Shown here: one piece after another, positions 6,947-15,515 of the stretch
Layout: the number at the start of each line of letters is the position of its first letter
How positions within the stretch are numbered: the first letter of the stretch is position 1
NCBI GenBank assembly: GCA_017539165.1
Contig: JAFYHN010000098.1
Coordinates: 27,727-91,726, forward strand
Reading direction: 5' to 3'
DNA: 64,000 bases
Source: Eubacterium sp.
GTDB taxonomy: Bacteria > Bacillota > Clostridia > Lachnospirales > Lachnospiraceae
Position numbers and translations under genes: made by a program
The notes under the pieces: generated by a model
Databases searched by the model: none
What the model saw: the letters and a program-made list of their open reading frames with translations, nothing else
What the model was told of the DNA's origin: nothing

Positions 6947-7987
6947 TTAAATCTTTTCTGCCAGCTTCTTTGTTTTCCAGAAGTCACGGCTTATAAGAAT
7001 CCTAAGTGCCGGTAATAAAAATCTGAATAGGTATATACGGCCTCTAAAATCAAGGTCAGCCTCAATAACTTTATTATAGAAATCCGGTTCAATCTCGAGC
7101 CACCTTCCATAGAGTCCATAAAACATTGACATCTTACCAAGTATATTTCCCGTATCAGCAGCACTTCCTAATCCAAGTTTCAGATATCCTCTGCTCTTTT
7201 TGGGCTTTATCGTAAGAAGAAGTCTCTTAATCACTTTAAATGCTCTCGCTATTGTTCTCTGAACATAGTCTCTATCGAGGAACTGTTCAACATGATCTAT
7301 CTTCTTGACGACACTTTCATACTTCTCATCAAGTTTATCCATGCCATCTTCGACTTTATCCAGAACTTCCTCTGTTTTGTCAGATAGCTTATTCATCATC
7401 TGACCAAAGCTTTTCTTCGTTCGCTTCTTATTTTCCGGACTATGTTTATTATCTTTTTTTGATTTGCGATTCTTTATCTTATCCAGGATCGATGTCTTGG
7501 ATTCGGTGTCTATCTCTGAAGCAAAATCCGGTTCCTCCAGATTCAAATCATTAATTTCATTTTCATCAACTGAAGCGTTCTCCGTTATATCGTCATCCTC
7601 AACAGCGTTTTCTTCAACGCTCTCCGAAGTTACACTCTCCGAAACATCCTCTTCCTCTTCATCCGGGAATTTTCCATCCATGATATCACCTTCTAAGATA
7701 TCATCAGCTTCACCTTGTTTCGGTATATTCTCCTTCTTCGGAAAGATCTTGAAGAACAGGAGTTTAGCTCCGTAGCTCAGACCGTTCACTTTATCAAAAT
7801 GTCCCTTTGCCGTTAAGATCAGATACGAGACCTTAACGTCTGCAGTTGTTTCATTATCATTATGAACTGCTTTTATCCTGTAACATATGGGTACAAATAG
7901 GATCAGCAATAATATCAGGAGAACAAGTCCTATTATCACAAGAAGAATTATACCCAGTATCTTAAGGACAGCAAGTAATATACCCAT
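6947..7987 (-). CDS. ytfI: DUF2953 (YtfI-like) membrane-anchored protein
   Basis: The 346-residue protein starts at ATG 7987 after AGGGG. One long membrane helix lies at about residues 5-33, followed by a DUF2953 N-terminal strand region (VPICYRIKAVHNDNETTADVKVSYL). Then comes a long acidic and later lysine-rich linker, about residues 95-240, that includes KKDNKHSPENKKRTKK. The conserved C-terminal part (RGYLKLGLGSAADTGNILGKM, ADLDFRGRIYLFRFL) closes it. It is adjacent to and in the same direction as ytfJ, as in other Firmicutes. The function is unknown; a link to sporulation is by context only. The linker is much longer than in Bacillus. Confidence 0.8.
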   Translation of the reverse strand: MGILLAVLKILGIILLVIIGLVLLILLLILFVPICYRIKAVHNDNETTADVKVSYLILTAKGHFDKVNGLSYGAKLLFFKIFPKKENIPKQGEADDILEGDIMDGKFPDEEEEDVSESVTSESVEENAVEDDDITENASVDENEINDLNLEEPDFASEIDTESKTSILDKIKNRKSKKDNKHSPENKKRTKKSFGQMMNKLSDKTEEVLDKVEDGMDKLDEKYESVVKKIDHVEQFLDRDYVQRTIARAFKVIKRLLLTIKPKKSRGYLKLGLGSAADTGNILGKMSMFYGLYGRWLEIEPDFYNKVIEADLDFRGRIYLFRFLLPALRILISRDFWKTKKLAEKI

Positions 7988-8011
7988 AGACTATCCCCTA
8001 AACATTAATAG

Positions 8012-8332
8012 CTATATCGAAAAGAACTCCTTTATATCAGGTTTTCCGAGTTCTCTGTAAACATCATCCAGAATATCACACACCACCTGTTTTGCAGATT
8101 CCCTGCTCTTTGCAACACCTATCACATTAAACGTTCTTCTCTTCTTTCTGTAGAAAGGCTGAAGAAGCTCGTTGTAATTATATATCTCCATGATTCCAGC
8201 ATCATACATAGGTTCCGTGATAACAAAAAGCCCTTTTACCGGTCTCTTAAGTGCAACTTTAAGAACAAGTCTTTTAAATGCCTTTTCACCGATATCAGCT
8301 GAGTATACATTTTTATTAACACGAATTCTCAT
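8012..8332 (-). CDS. Small conserved-looking hypothetical protein
   Basis: The start is ATG at 8332, seven bases after AGGGG. The 106-residue soluble protein starts MRIRVNKNVYSADIGEKAF, is rich in basic residues, and alternates predicted strands and helices. There is no signal or membrane segment. It is packed between the DUF2953 gene (25 bp away) and the 470-residue helical protein (21 bp away), so the three probably share a transcript. I do not recognise a family. Confidence 0.6.
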   Translation of the reverse strand: MRIRVNKNVYSADIGEKAFKRLVLKVALKRPVKGLFVITEPMYDAGIMEIYNYNELLQPFYRKKRRTFNVIGVAKSRESAKQVVCDILDDVYRELGKPDIKEFFSI

Positions 8333-8352
8333 ATACAATCCCCTAACAGGTT

Positions 8353-9765
8353 TTAATTTCCAGCTATAACATCACTTATGATATCTCTGCAGGCTGTAAG
8401 CTCAGCCTTATCACTGCAGCTTGAAAGCGCATACTCAAAGTATTCCTTGATCTCCTGCTGAGAATTAAAGAATACCGGCATCAGAGAAAGTATCTTCGCC
8501 ATAACACTTCTCTTAAGCTGTTTTGACATATCCTTAAATGCCTCTTCAAGTTCAGCAACAAGAGTCTCTCTCTCTTCCATAATGTATATATCATCTGCTT
8601 CTTCAACAACAACTTTTATTCCACTACTTTCAATATCCATAAAAAGCGAAGTAGATGTAAGTCTGTCTGCCTTAAGAAGCATGTCAAATGCATTCTTAAT
8701 ATCTGCGTTATCAAACATTTCATAATAAAGAGAATACAGATCTTCCAGATTGCTGTCCAGGAATGAGAGATCATCGTACGCTGATTCCTGAGCACCTTCA
8801 AGGCTTACAAAAAGCTCATCAAACTCAGATGAAGCCTCATATATATCATCAGCTGATACAAGCTCGCTTATGATCTTAGAAGATATCTCATACTTATCCT
8901 TAAGATAAGTCTTATCTGCTATAGAATCTGTATAGAGAACTATGAGCGCATCATTTAGAATCTCGGTAAGCATCAGATAATCTGTCACTGCTGACTGAAT
9001 GATAGCCGTAGCTTCTGTTATAAGATCACTAAGTTTCTCATATTCCTCTCTCGTGATATTCTTGTAATCCGCATTCTTAAGAGTTGTATATATCTCATAT
9101 AACTTCGGATACTGAGTTTCGAATCCTTCAGGCTTATTCATAAGAGCTGCATCTCTGATAGTCTGAATAAAATCATCCACAGACTTTTTCTCACCGCCCT
9201 TATAGATAGCGATTGAATTCGTAATGATATCAAAGAATCTTCCCTTAGTCATTCTGACCGGAAGCTGAGCTATAAACTCCTGAATTCTAGTATTAACAAG
9301 CATCTTGTCATTCTCAGAGAACACGAATTCATACATACTCTCAGCAAGTTCAGGGACATTTATATTCTCATCTACTGTTCCGAGAACCGATGGTTCAACA
9401 CGATTCAGAATATATTCATATATCTCAAGTGCATCAGTATATGCAGTCAGAACTTTCATACCTGCTGTAACTTTATCTCTGACATCAGCAACCTCAGCTG
9501 CTGTCTCAGCATCCACTTCACACTTATCTATATAAATACATCTGAGAGCAGCATTAATCGTATCGATGTAGCCCTCTATCTCTTCTCTTCTGTCCAGATC
9601 TATCTCTTCTGACATTTCATACATTGTGAAGAGGTTCATAGACATTTTTATAGTTGCATAATTCTCAAATGAAGCCGCAAGCAGAGACTGGAAACTTTTA
9701 AGCGCTTCCTCTCTGTTTCTGTCGGCGTTTATATCTGTTAATAATATCTTTCCTTGTTTTTTCAT
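8353..9765 (-). CDS. Large all-helical protein of unknown function
   Basis: The start is ATG at 9765 (MKKQGKILLTDINADRNREEA) after AGGTGG; a GTG three codons earlier overlaps that site. The 470-residue product is acidic and almost entirely helical, with no membrane segments, no signal peptide and no nucleotide-binding motif. Its size and composition suggest a helical-repeat scaffold. It sits between the derlin-like membrane protein and the small protein at 8012-8332, with gaps of about 20 bp on each side, so an operon is likely. I do not recognise it. Confidence 0.65.
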   Translation of the reverse strand: MKKQGKILLTDINADRNREEALKSFQSLLAASFENYATIKMSMNLFTMYEMSEEIDLDRREEIEGYIDTINAALRCIYIDKCEVDAETAAEVADVRDKVTAGMKVLTAYTDALEIYEYILNRVEPSVLGTVDENINVPELAESMYEFVFSENDKMLVNTRIQEFIAQLPVRMTKGRFFDIITNSIAIYKGGEKKSVDDFIQTIRDAALMNKPEGFETQYPKLYEIYTTLKNADYKNITREEYEKLSDLITEATAIIQSAVTDYLMLTEILNDALIVLYTDSIADKTYLKDKYEISSKIISELVSADDIYEASSEFDELFVSLEGAQESAYDDLSFLDSNLEDLYSLYYEMFDNADIKNAFDMLLKADRLTSTSLFMDIESSGIKVVVEEADDIYIMEERETLVAELEEAFKDMSKQLKRSVMAKILSLMPVFFNSQQEIKEYFEYALSSCSDKAELTACRDIISDVIAGN

Positions 9766-9786
9766 TTTATCCACCTGTGCGATTAA

Positions 9787-10746
9787 TTACTGAACATGTT
9801 GATGCGTATATAAGTGTTCGGAACAATATTCATAGTTTCCATTACACTTAGAGCAGAATCTGAATTCAAGTTCCGGAGAATCAAGTTCAGTTCTTCCGCA
9901 AACAGCACACTTATGTATTGATATACCCTTTGGATTACCTGTTCCTGGAGATGATGTATTCCCCATAAACTTTATAGTTCCATCAGGATTATATTCATTT
10001 GGTCTCTTACGACGCATCTGTTTAGATTTGACAAACTTCTGTTTTCTCCGCCTATCTGAAAATGAAGGAGTATATCTTCTTTTTACAGTGAAGAAGTACA
10101 GGAAATAGTTCGCAACCGAACAGAAAACAATTATTTTCGTAAAGAATCCACCGGTAATAAAATAGTAAAGCAGGATTGCAAGATCTGCATATGCAAGATA
10201 CTTCATCTTAAGTGGGATCACAAAATACAGATATACAGTATTTTCTCCTCCAACAACTGTAAATGCGAGAAAGATACTCATAAGAAGAAGTCTTGTAATC
10301 ATAAGACCTGCGCTGATAGAATCATTCATATCCATAAGATGAAGTGCCGAATTCGGACTCCATACATAGTAATAATATGAACCAATAAGTACACATATAT
10401 TGGTGAATAATGCACCGCCAATTATATACAGATTGTAGATGAATCTGCCCCAGAACATTTCCAGTGAACGTCCCAGAAAATAATAAAAGAACAGATTAAT
10501 GGGGAGTAAAACAACAGACCATCCGGAGCTAATCTCATATGGAATCGTAAATATCCATGTAAATAGTCTCCAGTACTGATGCTTCAGAACGATAAAACTC
10601 GGAATCAGAACAAGCTGTCCATACAGTCCGGGAGCAGTATATCTGATAATGTAACCCAAAACAATACACGCAATTGTAACCACATATAAGTACGGAATTG
10701 CAAACCTTCCCAAATGTTTTTCCAGCTTATAAAGTATTTTCATCAT
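9787..10746 (-). CDS. Rhomboid/derlin-fold membrane protein with a C-terminal zinc ribbon
   Basis: The 319-residue protein has about six hydrophobic segments between residues 15 and 225. A rhomboid-like landmark, HQYWRLFTWIFTIPYE, follows the first helix, and a derlin-like FWGRFIYNLYIIGG lies later. I see no GxSG catalytic serine motif, so it is more like an inactive derlin or DER1-type member than a protease. The soluble tail is basic and then carries CAVCGRT and FCSKCNGNYEYCSEHLYTHQH, a likely metal-binding ribbon or finger. It is the first gene of the minus-strand run ending near 6486 and is divergent from the activase gene. Confidence 0.7.
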   Translation of the reverse strand: MMKILYKLEKHLGRFAIPYLYVVTIACIVLGYIIRYTAPGLYGQLVLIPSFIVLKHQYWRLFTWIFTIPYEISSGWSVVLLPINLFFYYFLGRSLEMFWGRFIYNLYIIGGALFTNICVLIGSYYYYVWSPNSALHLMDMNDSISAGLMITRLLLMSIFLAFTVVGGENTVYLYFVIPLKMKYLAYADLAILLYYFITGGFFTKIIVFCSVANYFLYFFTVKRRYTPSFSDRRRKQKFVKSKQMRRKRPNEYNPDGTIKFMGNTSSPGTGNPKGISIHKCAVCGRTELDSPELEFRFCSKCNGNYEYCSEHLYTHQHVQ

Positions 10747-10859
10747 TTTTCCTCTTATATCAAGTCATTCTTTTAAACATACAAAGTAAATTATACGACA
10801 CAAGTATACAAAACACAAGAACAGAATCCCTGTATTAAGCATTATTAAAAAATTAAAAA

Positions 10860-10888
10860 TTGAAATAAATCTACTACTGCTATATAAT
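10860..10888 (+). promoter_or_regulatory. Sigma-A promoter of the activase gene
   Basis: TTGAAA (10860-10865), 17 bp, TATAAT (10883-10888). It lies 37 bp upstream of the TTG start at 10925, with AGGAG in between. Confidence 0.75.
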
Positions 10889-10924
10889 ATTTTTTCGAAG
10901 AAAAATCAGAAGGAGTGTCGTAAG

Positions 10925-13900
10925 TTGAAACATTTAGGAATTGATATCGGATCAACAACCGTTAAGATAGCGGTTATAGACGAGAAAAACAACATACTAT
11001 ACAGTGAATATAAAAGACATTTTGCTAAGATTAAAGAAACACTCAAAGAACTGTTAGAAAATGCGATTCAGTCTATCGGAGATACTGAAGTTGCCGCTGA
11101 CATCACAGGTTCAGGCGGACTTGCACTTTCAAATGTAATAGGAATACCATTCGAGCAGGAGGTTGTTTGTGTATCTACTGCTCTTAAGACATTTGCACCC
11201 AAAACCCAGGTAGCCATCGAGCTCGGTGGTGAAGATGCAAAGATCATATATTTTTCAAAGAACGGCATTGAACAGCGTATGAACTCTGTTTGTGCAGGTG
11301 GAACAGGATCATTTATCGATCAGATGGCTGCACTGCTTATGACAGATGCGTCCGGACTTAATGAACTCGCAAAGGATTATGATACAATCCATCCTATCGC
11401 TGCGCGATGCGGTGTATTTGCCAAAACAGATATTCAGCCTCTCATAAATGAAGGAGCTACAAAGCCAAATCTTTCTGCTTCTATCTTCCAGGCTGTCGTT
11501 AATCAGACTATATCCGGTCTTGCATGTGGAAAACCAATCCGTGGTTATGTTGCATTCCTCGGTGGGCCTCTCCACTTCCTGGATCAGCTCCGCGCAAGAT
11601 TCGTAGACACTCTTAATCTCGATGACGAACATGCGATAATACCGGACAATTCTCATCTTTTTGCAGCTAGTGGTGCTGCACTTCACGCAGATGATTCAAA
11701 TACTATTATGATGTCTGAGCTTGCTTCAAAGCTCACTCCTGAGCTTAAGATTGAGGTGGAAGTCAACCGCCTCGATCCTCTGTTCAAGAACGATTCAGAG
11801 TACAATGAGTTCACAACTCGTATGTCAAAATATAAAGTAAAAAGAGGAAACCTCGCCGATTACAAGGGAAATGTATTCCTTGGTATCGACGCCGGTTCAA
11901 CTACAACAAAACTCGCTCTTATCGGTGAAGAAGGCGAACTTCTGTATGATTTCTACAGCAATAATAACGGTAGTCCTGTAAATACAACTATAAAAGCCCT
12001 GAAGGAGATATATTCTCTTCTCCCAACAACGGCACATATCGCAGGAAGCTGCTCTACCGGATACGGAGAAGCTCTTCTAAAGTCTGCCTTTAATCTTGAT
12101 TACGGCGAAGTTGAAACAATAGCACACTATACAGCCGCAGCATTCTTTGATCCTAAGGTTGACACTATCCTCGATATCGGTAGTCAGGATATGAAATGTA
12201 TCAAGATCAGAGAAGGTGTCGTAGATAATGTAATGCTCAACGAATCATGTTCTTCCGGATGTGGTTCATTTATAGAGACATTTGCAAACTCACTTGATTA
12301 CAAGGTTCAGGACTTTGCTAAGATTGCGCTCTATGCAAAGAGCCCTATAGATCTTGGTTCAAGATGTACAGTATTTATGAATTCTAAGGTTAAGCAGGCG
12401 CAGAAGGAAGGAGCTACTGTCGAAGATATCTCAGCAGGTCTTGCATATTCGGTTATCAAGAACGCCCTGCTCAAGGTTATCAAACTTACAGACCCTAAGC
12501 AGCTCGGTTCTCAGATTGTTGTTCAGGGTGGAACATTCTACAATGATGCTGTTCTGAGGGCATTTGAGATCGTATCAGGCGCAAAGGCGATCCGTCCTGA
12601 TATCGCTGGTATAATGGGCGCCTTCGGTGCTGCTCTTATTGCAAGAGACAATTACACAGAAGGCTTTAAGTCTACCACTCTCCCTAGCAAAGATGTGGAG
12701 GAACTCACTTACGAAACACAGATGGCACGTTGCGGAAAATGTACCAACAACTGCCTTCTAACAATAAATAAATTCACGGGAAATAGAAGATTCATTACAG
12801 GTAACAGATGCGAACAGGGACTTGGTCTTAAGAAGAACGCTGAGAATCTTCCAAATCTGTACGAGTACAAGTTTAATCGTGTATTTGGATACGAACCGCT
12901 TTCTCCTGAAGAAGCTACTCGTGGTGAGATTGGCGTACCTAGAGTTCTTAACATGTACGAGAACTATCCATTCTGGTATACATTTCTTACAGAACTTAAG
13001 TACAGAGTTATCCTGTCACCAAAGTCAGACAAAAATATATATCAGCTTGGTATCGAATCAATTCCAAGTGATACGGAATGTTACCCTGCTAAGATAAGCC
13101 ACGGTCACGTTATGTGGCTTGTTAAGAACGGACTTAAAACAATCTTCTATCCATGTATACCATATGAGATGAATGAGACTCCGGACGCTAATAACCACTA
13201 TAACTGTCCGATAGTAACTTCATATTCCGAAAACATAAAGAATAACATGGAAGAACTTGAAACAGAACATATCACTTACATTCGTCCTTTCCTTGCACTT
13301 GATAACAAACTTGCACTAAAGGATCGTATGTTCAGAGAGTTTACAAAGTATACTGATGTAACTCGTGAAGAAATCAGCCGTGCTATCGATAAAGCCTTTG
13401 AAGAAGCTGAAAAGGTAAAACAGGACGTTCGCAAGAAAGGTGAGGAAACACTCAAGTATCTTGAAGAGAACGGAAAAGTCGGAATCGTTCTTGCAGGTCG
13501 ACCATATCACGTTGATCCAGAGATCAATCACGGAATTCCTGAGCTTATCAACTCATACGGAGTTGCAGTTCTCTCTGAGGATTCCATTTCCCATCTTGGC
13601 GACGTCGACAGACCACTTATCGTATCAGACCAGTGGATGTACCATTCAAGACTTTACAAAGCTGCTAACTACGTCAAGACCAAAACAAACCTCGAACTCG
13701 TACAGCTGTTCTCATTCGGCTGTGGCCTTGATGCCGTTACAACAGACTGCGTTAAGGATATACTTTCAAATTCAAATAAGATATATACCGTATTAAAGAT
13801 AGATGAAGTATCTAACCTCGGAGCTGCACGCATTCGTATACGTTCTCTTCTTTCAGCGATGAAAGTAAGAGAGAAAAAACAGTTTAAACCAATAGATTGT

Positions 13901-15148
13901 TCAACAGCTCTCAACAGAGTTGAATTCACTAAGGATATGCGTGAAGATTACACAGTACTCTGTCCTCAGATGTCACCAATACATTTCAAGATGCTTCAGG
14001 CAGCCATGAGACATTTCCACGTTAACTTCGTAATGCTTCCTGATGCACAGAAGTCCACCATCGATGAAGGACTTAGATTCGTTAATAACGATGCCTGCTA
14101 CCCTTCTATCATCGTTGTTGGACAGCTTATGGAGGCTATAGAGTCAGGACAGTATGATGTAAATAAACTCGCTGTCGCCATAACTCAGACCGGCGGAGGA
14201 TGCCGTGCGACAAACTATATCGGATTCATAAGAAGAGCCCTTGCCAAATCTGGATACGCACAGATTCCTGTATTATCAATAAGTGCTCAGGGACTTGAAA
14301 AGAATTCCGGATTCAAGATCAATATGAAGGGACTTAAATGTGCTCTTCATGCTGTTATGTATGGAGATCTCTTCATGAGAGTTGTATATAGAACCAGACC
14401 TTATGAGAAGAAACCTGATTCAGTTAATAAACTTCATAAAAAATGGGAAAAGATATGTATAAGAGATATCGAAAGAGGTTCTCATAACTTTGGCAAGATC
14501 TGCCGTGATATCGTAAGAGACTTCGATAATATCCCACTGGATGAGACTATTAAAAAGCCTAAGGTTGGTATAGTCGGCGAGATACTGGTTAAGTTCCTTC
14601 CATCAGCCAACAACCACCTTGTTGACCTTCTTGAGCAGGAAGGTGCTGAAGCAGTTATGCCTGACCTTCTGGACTTCCTGTCATACAGCGCTTATAACTC
14701 AAACTACAAATACGAATTCCTTGGAAAGTCCAAGAAATCCGCTAAAATAAGCAATATACTGATCAACTTGCTTGAACAGATGCGTAGACCTATGGTCAAA
14801 GCTCTTCAGAAAAGTAAACGATTCGATCCGCCTACACCTATTGCTACTATCGCAAGCTATGCAAGGCCGATCGTTTCCATAGGAAATGAAACAGGTGAAG
14901 GCTGGTTCCTTACCGGAGAGATGGTTGAACTTATCAAGCACGGCGCTCCAAATATCGTATGTTGTCAGCCATTTGCTTGCCTGCCTAACCACATCATCGG
15001 AAAAGGCGTTATAAAGAAACTGAGAAACGTTTATCCGGATGCAAACATCACCCCTATCGACTTCGACCCGGGAGCATCCGAAGTTAATCAGATCAACCGT
15101 ATCAAACTGATGCTTGCGTCAGCAAAAGACAACCTTGAAGCATCATAA
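10925..15148 (+). CDS. Fused 2-hydroxyacyl-CoA dehydratase activase-like protein
   Basis: This 1407-residue protein starts with TTG after AGGAG. It carries two actin/ASKHA-fold BadF/BcrA/HgdC domains. The first has [10 protein letters not shown] near residue 5, ELGGEDAK near 100 and CAGGTGSF near 127. The second has [10 protein letters not shown] near 320, DIGSQDMK and SSGCGSF near 440. The Cys of each CxGG/SGCG segment is where activases bind a bridging [4Fe-4S] cluster. Next comes a DUF2229 region (residues about 660-880, containing [10 protein letters not shown]), then a dehydratase-like C-terminal half. Activases use ATP to inject an electron into 2-hydroxyacyl-CoA dehydratases. No dehydratase gene is adjacent, so the substrate of this fused form is unknown. 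It is alone on the plus strand and ended by a palindromic terminator. Confidence 0.85.
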   Translation: MKHLGIDIGSTTVKIAVIDEKNNILYSEYKRHFAKIKETLKELLENAIQSIGDTEVAADITGSGGLALSNVIGIPFEQEVVCVSTALKTFAPKTQVAIELGGEDAKIIYFSKNGIEQRMNSVCAGGTGSFIDQMAALLMTDASGLNELAKDYDTIHPIAARCGVFAKTDIQPLINEGATKPNLSASIFQAVVNQTISGLACGKPIRGYVAFLGGPLHFLDQLRARFVDTLNLDDEHAIIPDNSHLFAASGAALHADDSNTIMMSELASKLTPELKIEVEVNRLDPLFKNDSEYNEFTTRMSKYKVKRGNLADYKGNVFLGIDAGSTTTKLALIGEEGELLYDFYSNNNGSPVNTTIKALKEIYSLLPTTAHIAGSCSTGYGEALLKSAFNLDYGEVETIAHYTAAAFFDPKVDTILDIGSQDMKCIKIREGVVDNVMLNESCSSGCGSFIETFANSLDYKVQDFAKIALYAKSPIDLGSRCTVFMNSKVKQAQKEGATVEDISAGLAYSVIKNALLKVIKLTDPKQLGSQIVVQGGTFYNDAVLRAFEIVSGAKAIRPDIAGIMGAFGAALIARDNYTEGFKSTTLPSKDVEELTYETQMARCGKCTNNCLLTINKFTGNRRFITGNRCEQGLGLKKNAENLPNLYEYKFNRVFGYEPLSPEEATRGEIGVPRVLNMYENYPFWYTFLTELKYRVILSPKSDKNIYQLGIESIPSDTECYPAKISHGHVMWLVKNGLKTIFYPCIPYEMNETPDANNHYNCPIVTSYSENIKNNMEELETEHITYIRPFLALDNKLALKDRMFREFTKYTDVTREEISRAIDKAFEEAEKVKQDVRKKGEETLKYLEENGKVGIVLAGRPYHVDPEINHGIPELINSYGVAVLSEDSISHLGDVDRPLIVSDQWMYHSRLYKAANYVKTKTNLELVQLFSFGCGLDAVTTDCVKDILSNSNKIYTVLKIDEVSNLGAARIRIRSLLSAMKVREKKQFKPIDCSTALNRVEFTKDMREDYTVLCPQMSPIHFKMLQAAMRHFHVNFVMLPDAQKSTIDEGLRFVNNDACYPSIIVVGQLMEAIESGQYDVNKLAVAITQTGGGCRATNYIGFIRRALAKSGYAQIPVLSISAQGLEKNSGFKINMKGLKCALHAVMYGDLFMRVVYRTRPYEKKPDSVNKLHKKWEKICIRDIERGSHNFGKICRDIVRDFDNIPLDETIKKPKVGIVGEILVKFLPSANNHLVDLLEQEGAEAVMPDLLDFLSYSAYNSNYKYEFLGKSKKSAKISNILINLLEQMRRPMVKALQKSKRFDPPTPIATIASYARPIVSIGNETGEGWFLTGEMVELIKHGAPNIVCCQPFACLPNHIIGKGVIKKLRNVYPDANITPIDFDPGASEVNQINRIKLMLASAKDNLEAS

Positions 15149-15165
15149 TAATTATATCAATCATA

Positions 15166-15206
15166 AAAATATGACACTTGAAATCAGATTTCAAGTGTCA
15201 TATTTT
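15166..15206. terminator. Perfect 20-bp palindromic bidirectional terminator
   Basis: The arm 15166-15185 is the exact reverse complement of 15187-15206 around a single A. The RNA of either strand ends in TATTTT. It separates the convergent activase gene and the 44-residue membrane protein gene. Near-identical copies stand at 15468-15508 and 60422-60460. Confidence 0.85.
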
Positions 15207-15222
15207 CATTTCAAAACAACTA

Positions 15223-15357
15223 TTATTCTTTTATATCTTCGCTATCATTAGTATTCTCGTCATCGTTTTGGTCTTCTTTTTTACTATATAGATTTTTAGT
15301 AGTCAAAAGAGCTCCCACTAAAGCTAAACCTATACAAATCCATAATGTTCTGTCCAT
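15223..15357 (-). CDS. 44-residue single-pass membrane protein
   Basis: This gene is too short for most callers. ATG at 15357 follows GGAGG by ten bases and the stop TAA is at 15223-15225. The product reads MDRTLWICIGLALVGALLTT, then KNLYSKKEDQ and a very acidic tail (NDDENTNDSEDIKE). It has one N-terminal hydrophobic helix, then a basic patch, then an acidic cytoplasmic or external tail. A promoter (-10 at 15393-15398) with the same tandem operator as the ChW array lies upstream, and terminators bracket it, so it looks like a real, independently regulated small gene. I do not recognise a family. Confidence 0.7.
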   Translation of the reverse strand: MDRTLWICIGLALVGALLTTKNLYSKKEDQNDDENTNDSEDIKE

Positions 15358-15392
15358 TTGTATGTAACCTCCAGATTATATATGATAATCAC

Positions 15393-15462
15393 ATTATATA
15401 AGTCTGTTATGTCATCATACAAGTGCTATCTAGTGAACGACATATTTTTTTGATGAACGACA
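15393..15462 (-). promoter_or_regulatory. Promoter with a tandem direct-repeat operator upstream of the small membrane protein
   Basis: On the minus strand TGTCGTTCAT (15453-15462) and TGTCGTTCAC (15433-15442) are exactly 20 bp apart. After 10 bp comes TTGTAT (15417-15422), then 18 bp, then TATAAT (15393-15398). The geometry and sequence match the ChW-array promoter at 4605-4673, which suggests one regulator for both. A LytTR-type protein is my inference from the repeat spacing. Confidence 0.65.
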
Positions 15463-15467
15463 TATGC

Positions 15468-15508
15468 AAAATATGACAGTTGAAATCTGATTTCAACTGT
15501 CATATTTT
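15468..15508 (-). terminator. Palindromic terminator of the clostripain gene
   Basis: The arm 15468-15487 is the exact reverse complement of 15489-15508 around a single T. It differs from the copy at 15166-15206 only at one stem pair and the loop base. It lies just past the protease stop codon. Confidence 0.85.
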
Positions 15509-15515
15509 GTGTGGA

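Noticed and set aside
7464-7775. Plus-strand Ser-rich frame inside the DUF2953 gene
   Set aside because: It is the antisense of the acidic linker of the real minus-strand gene.
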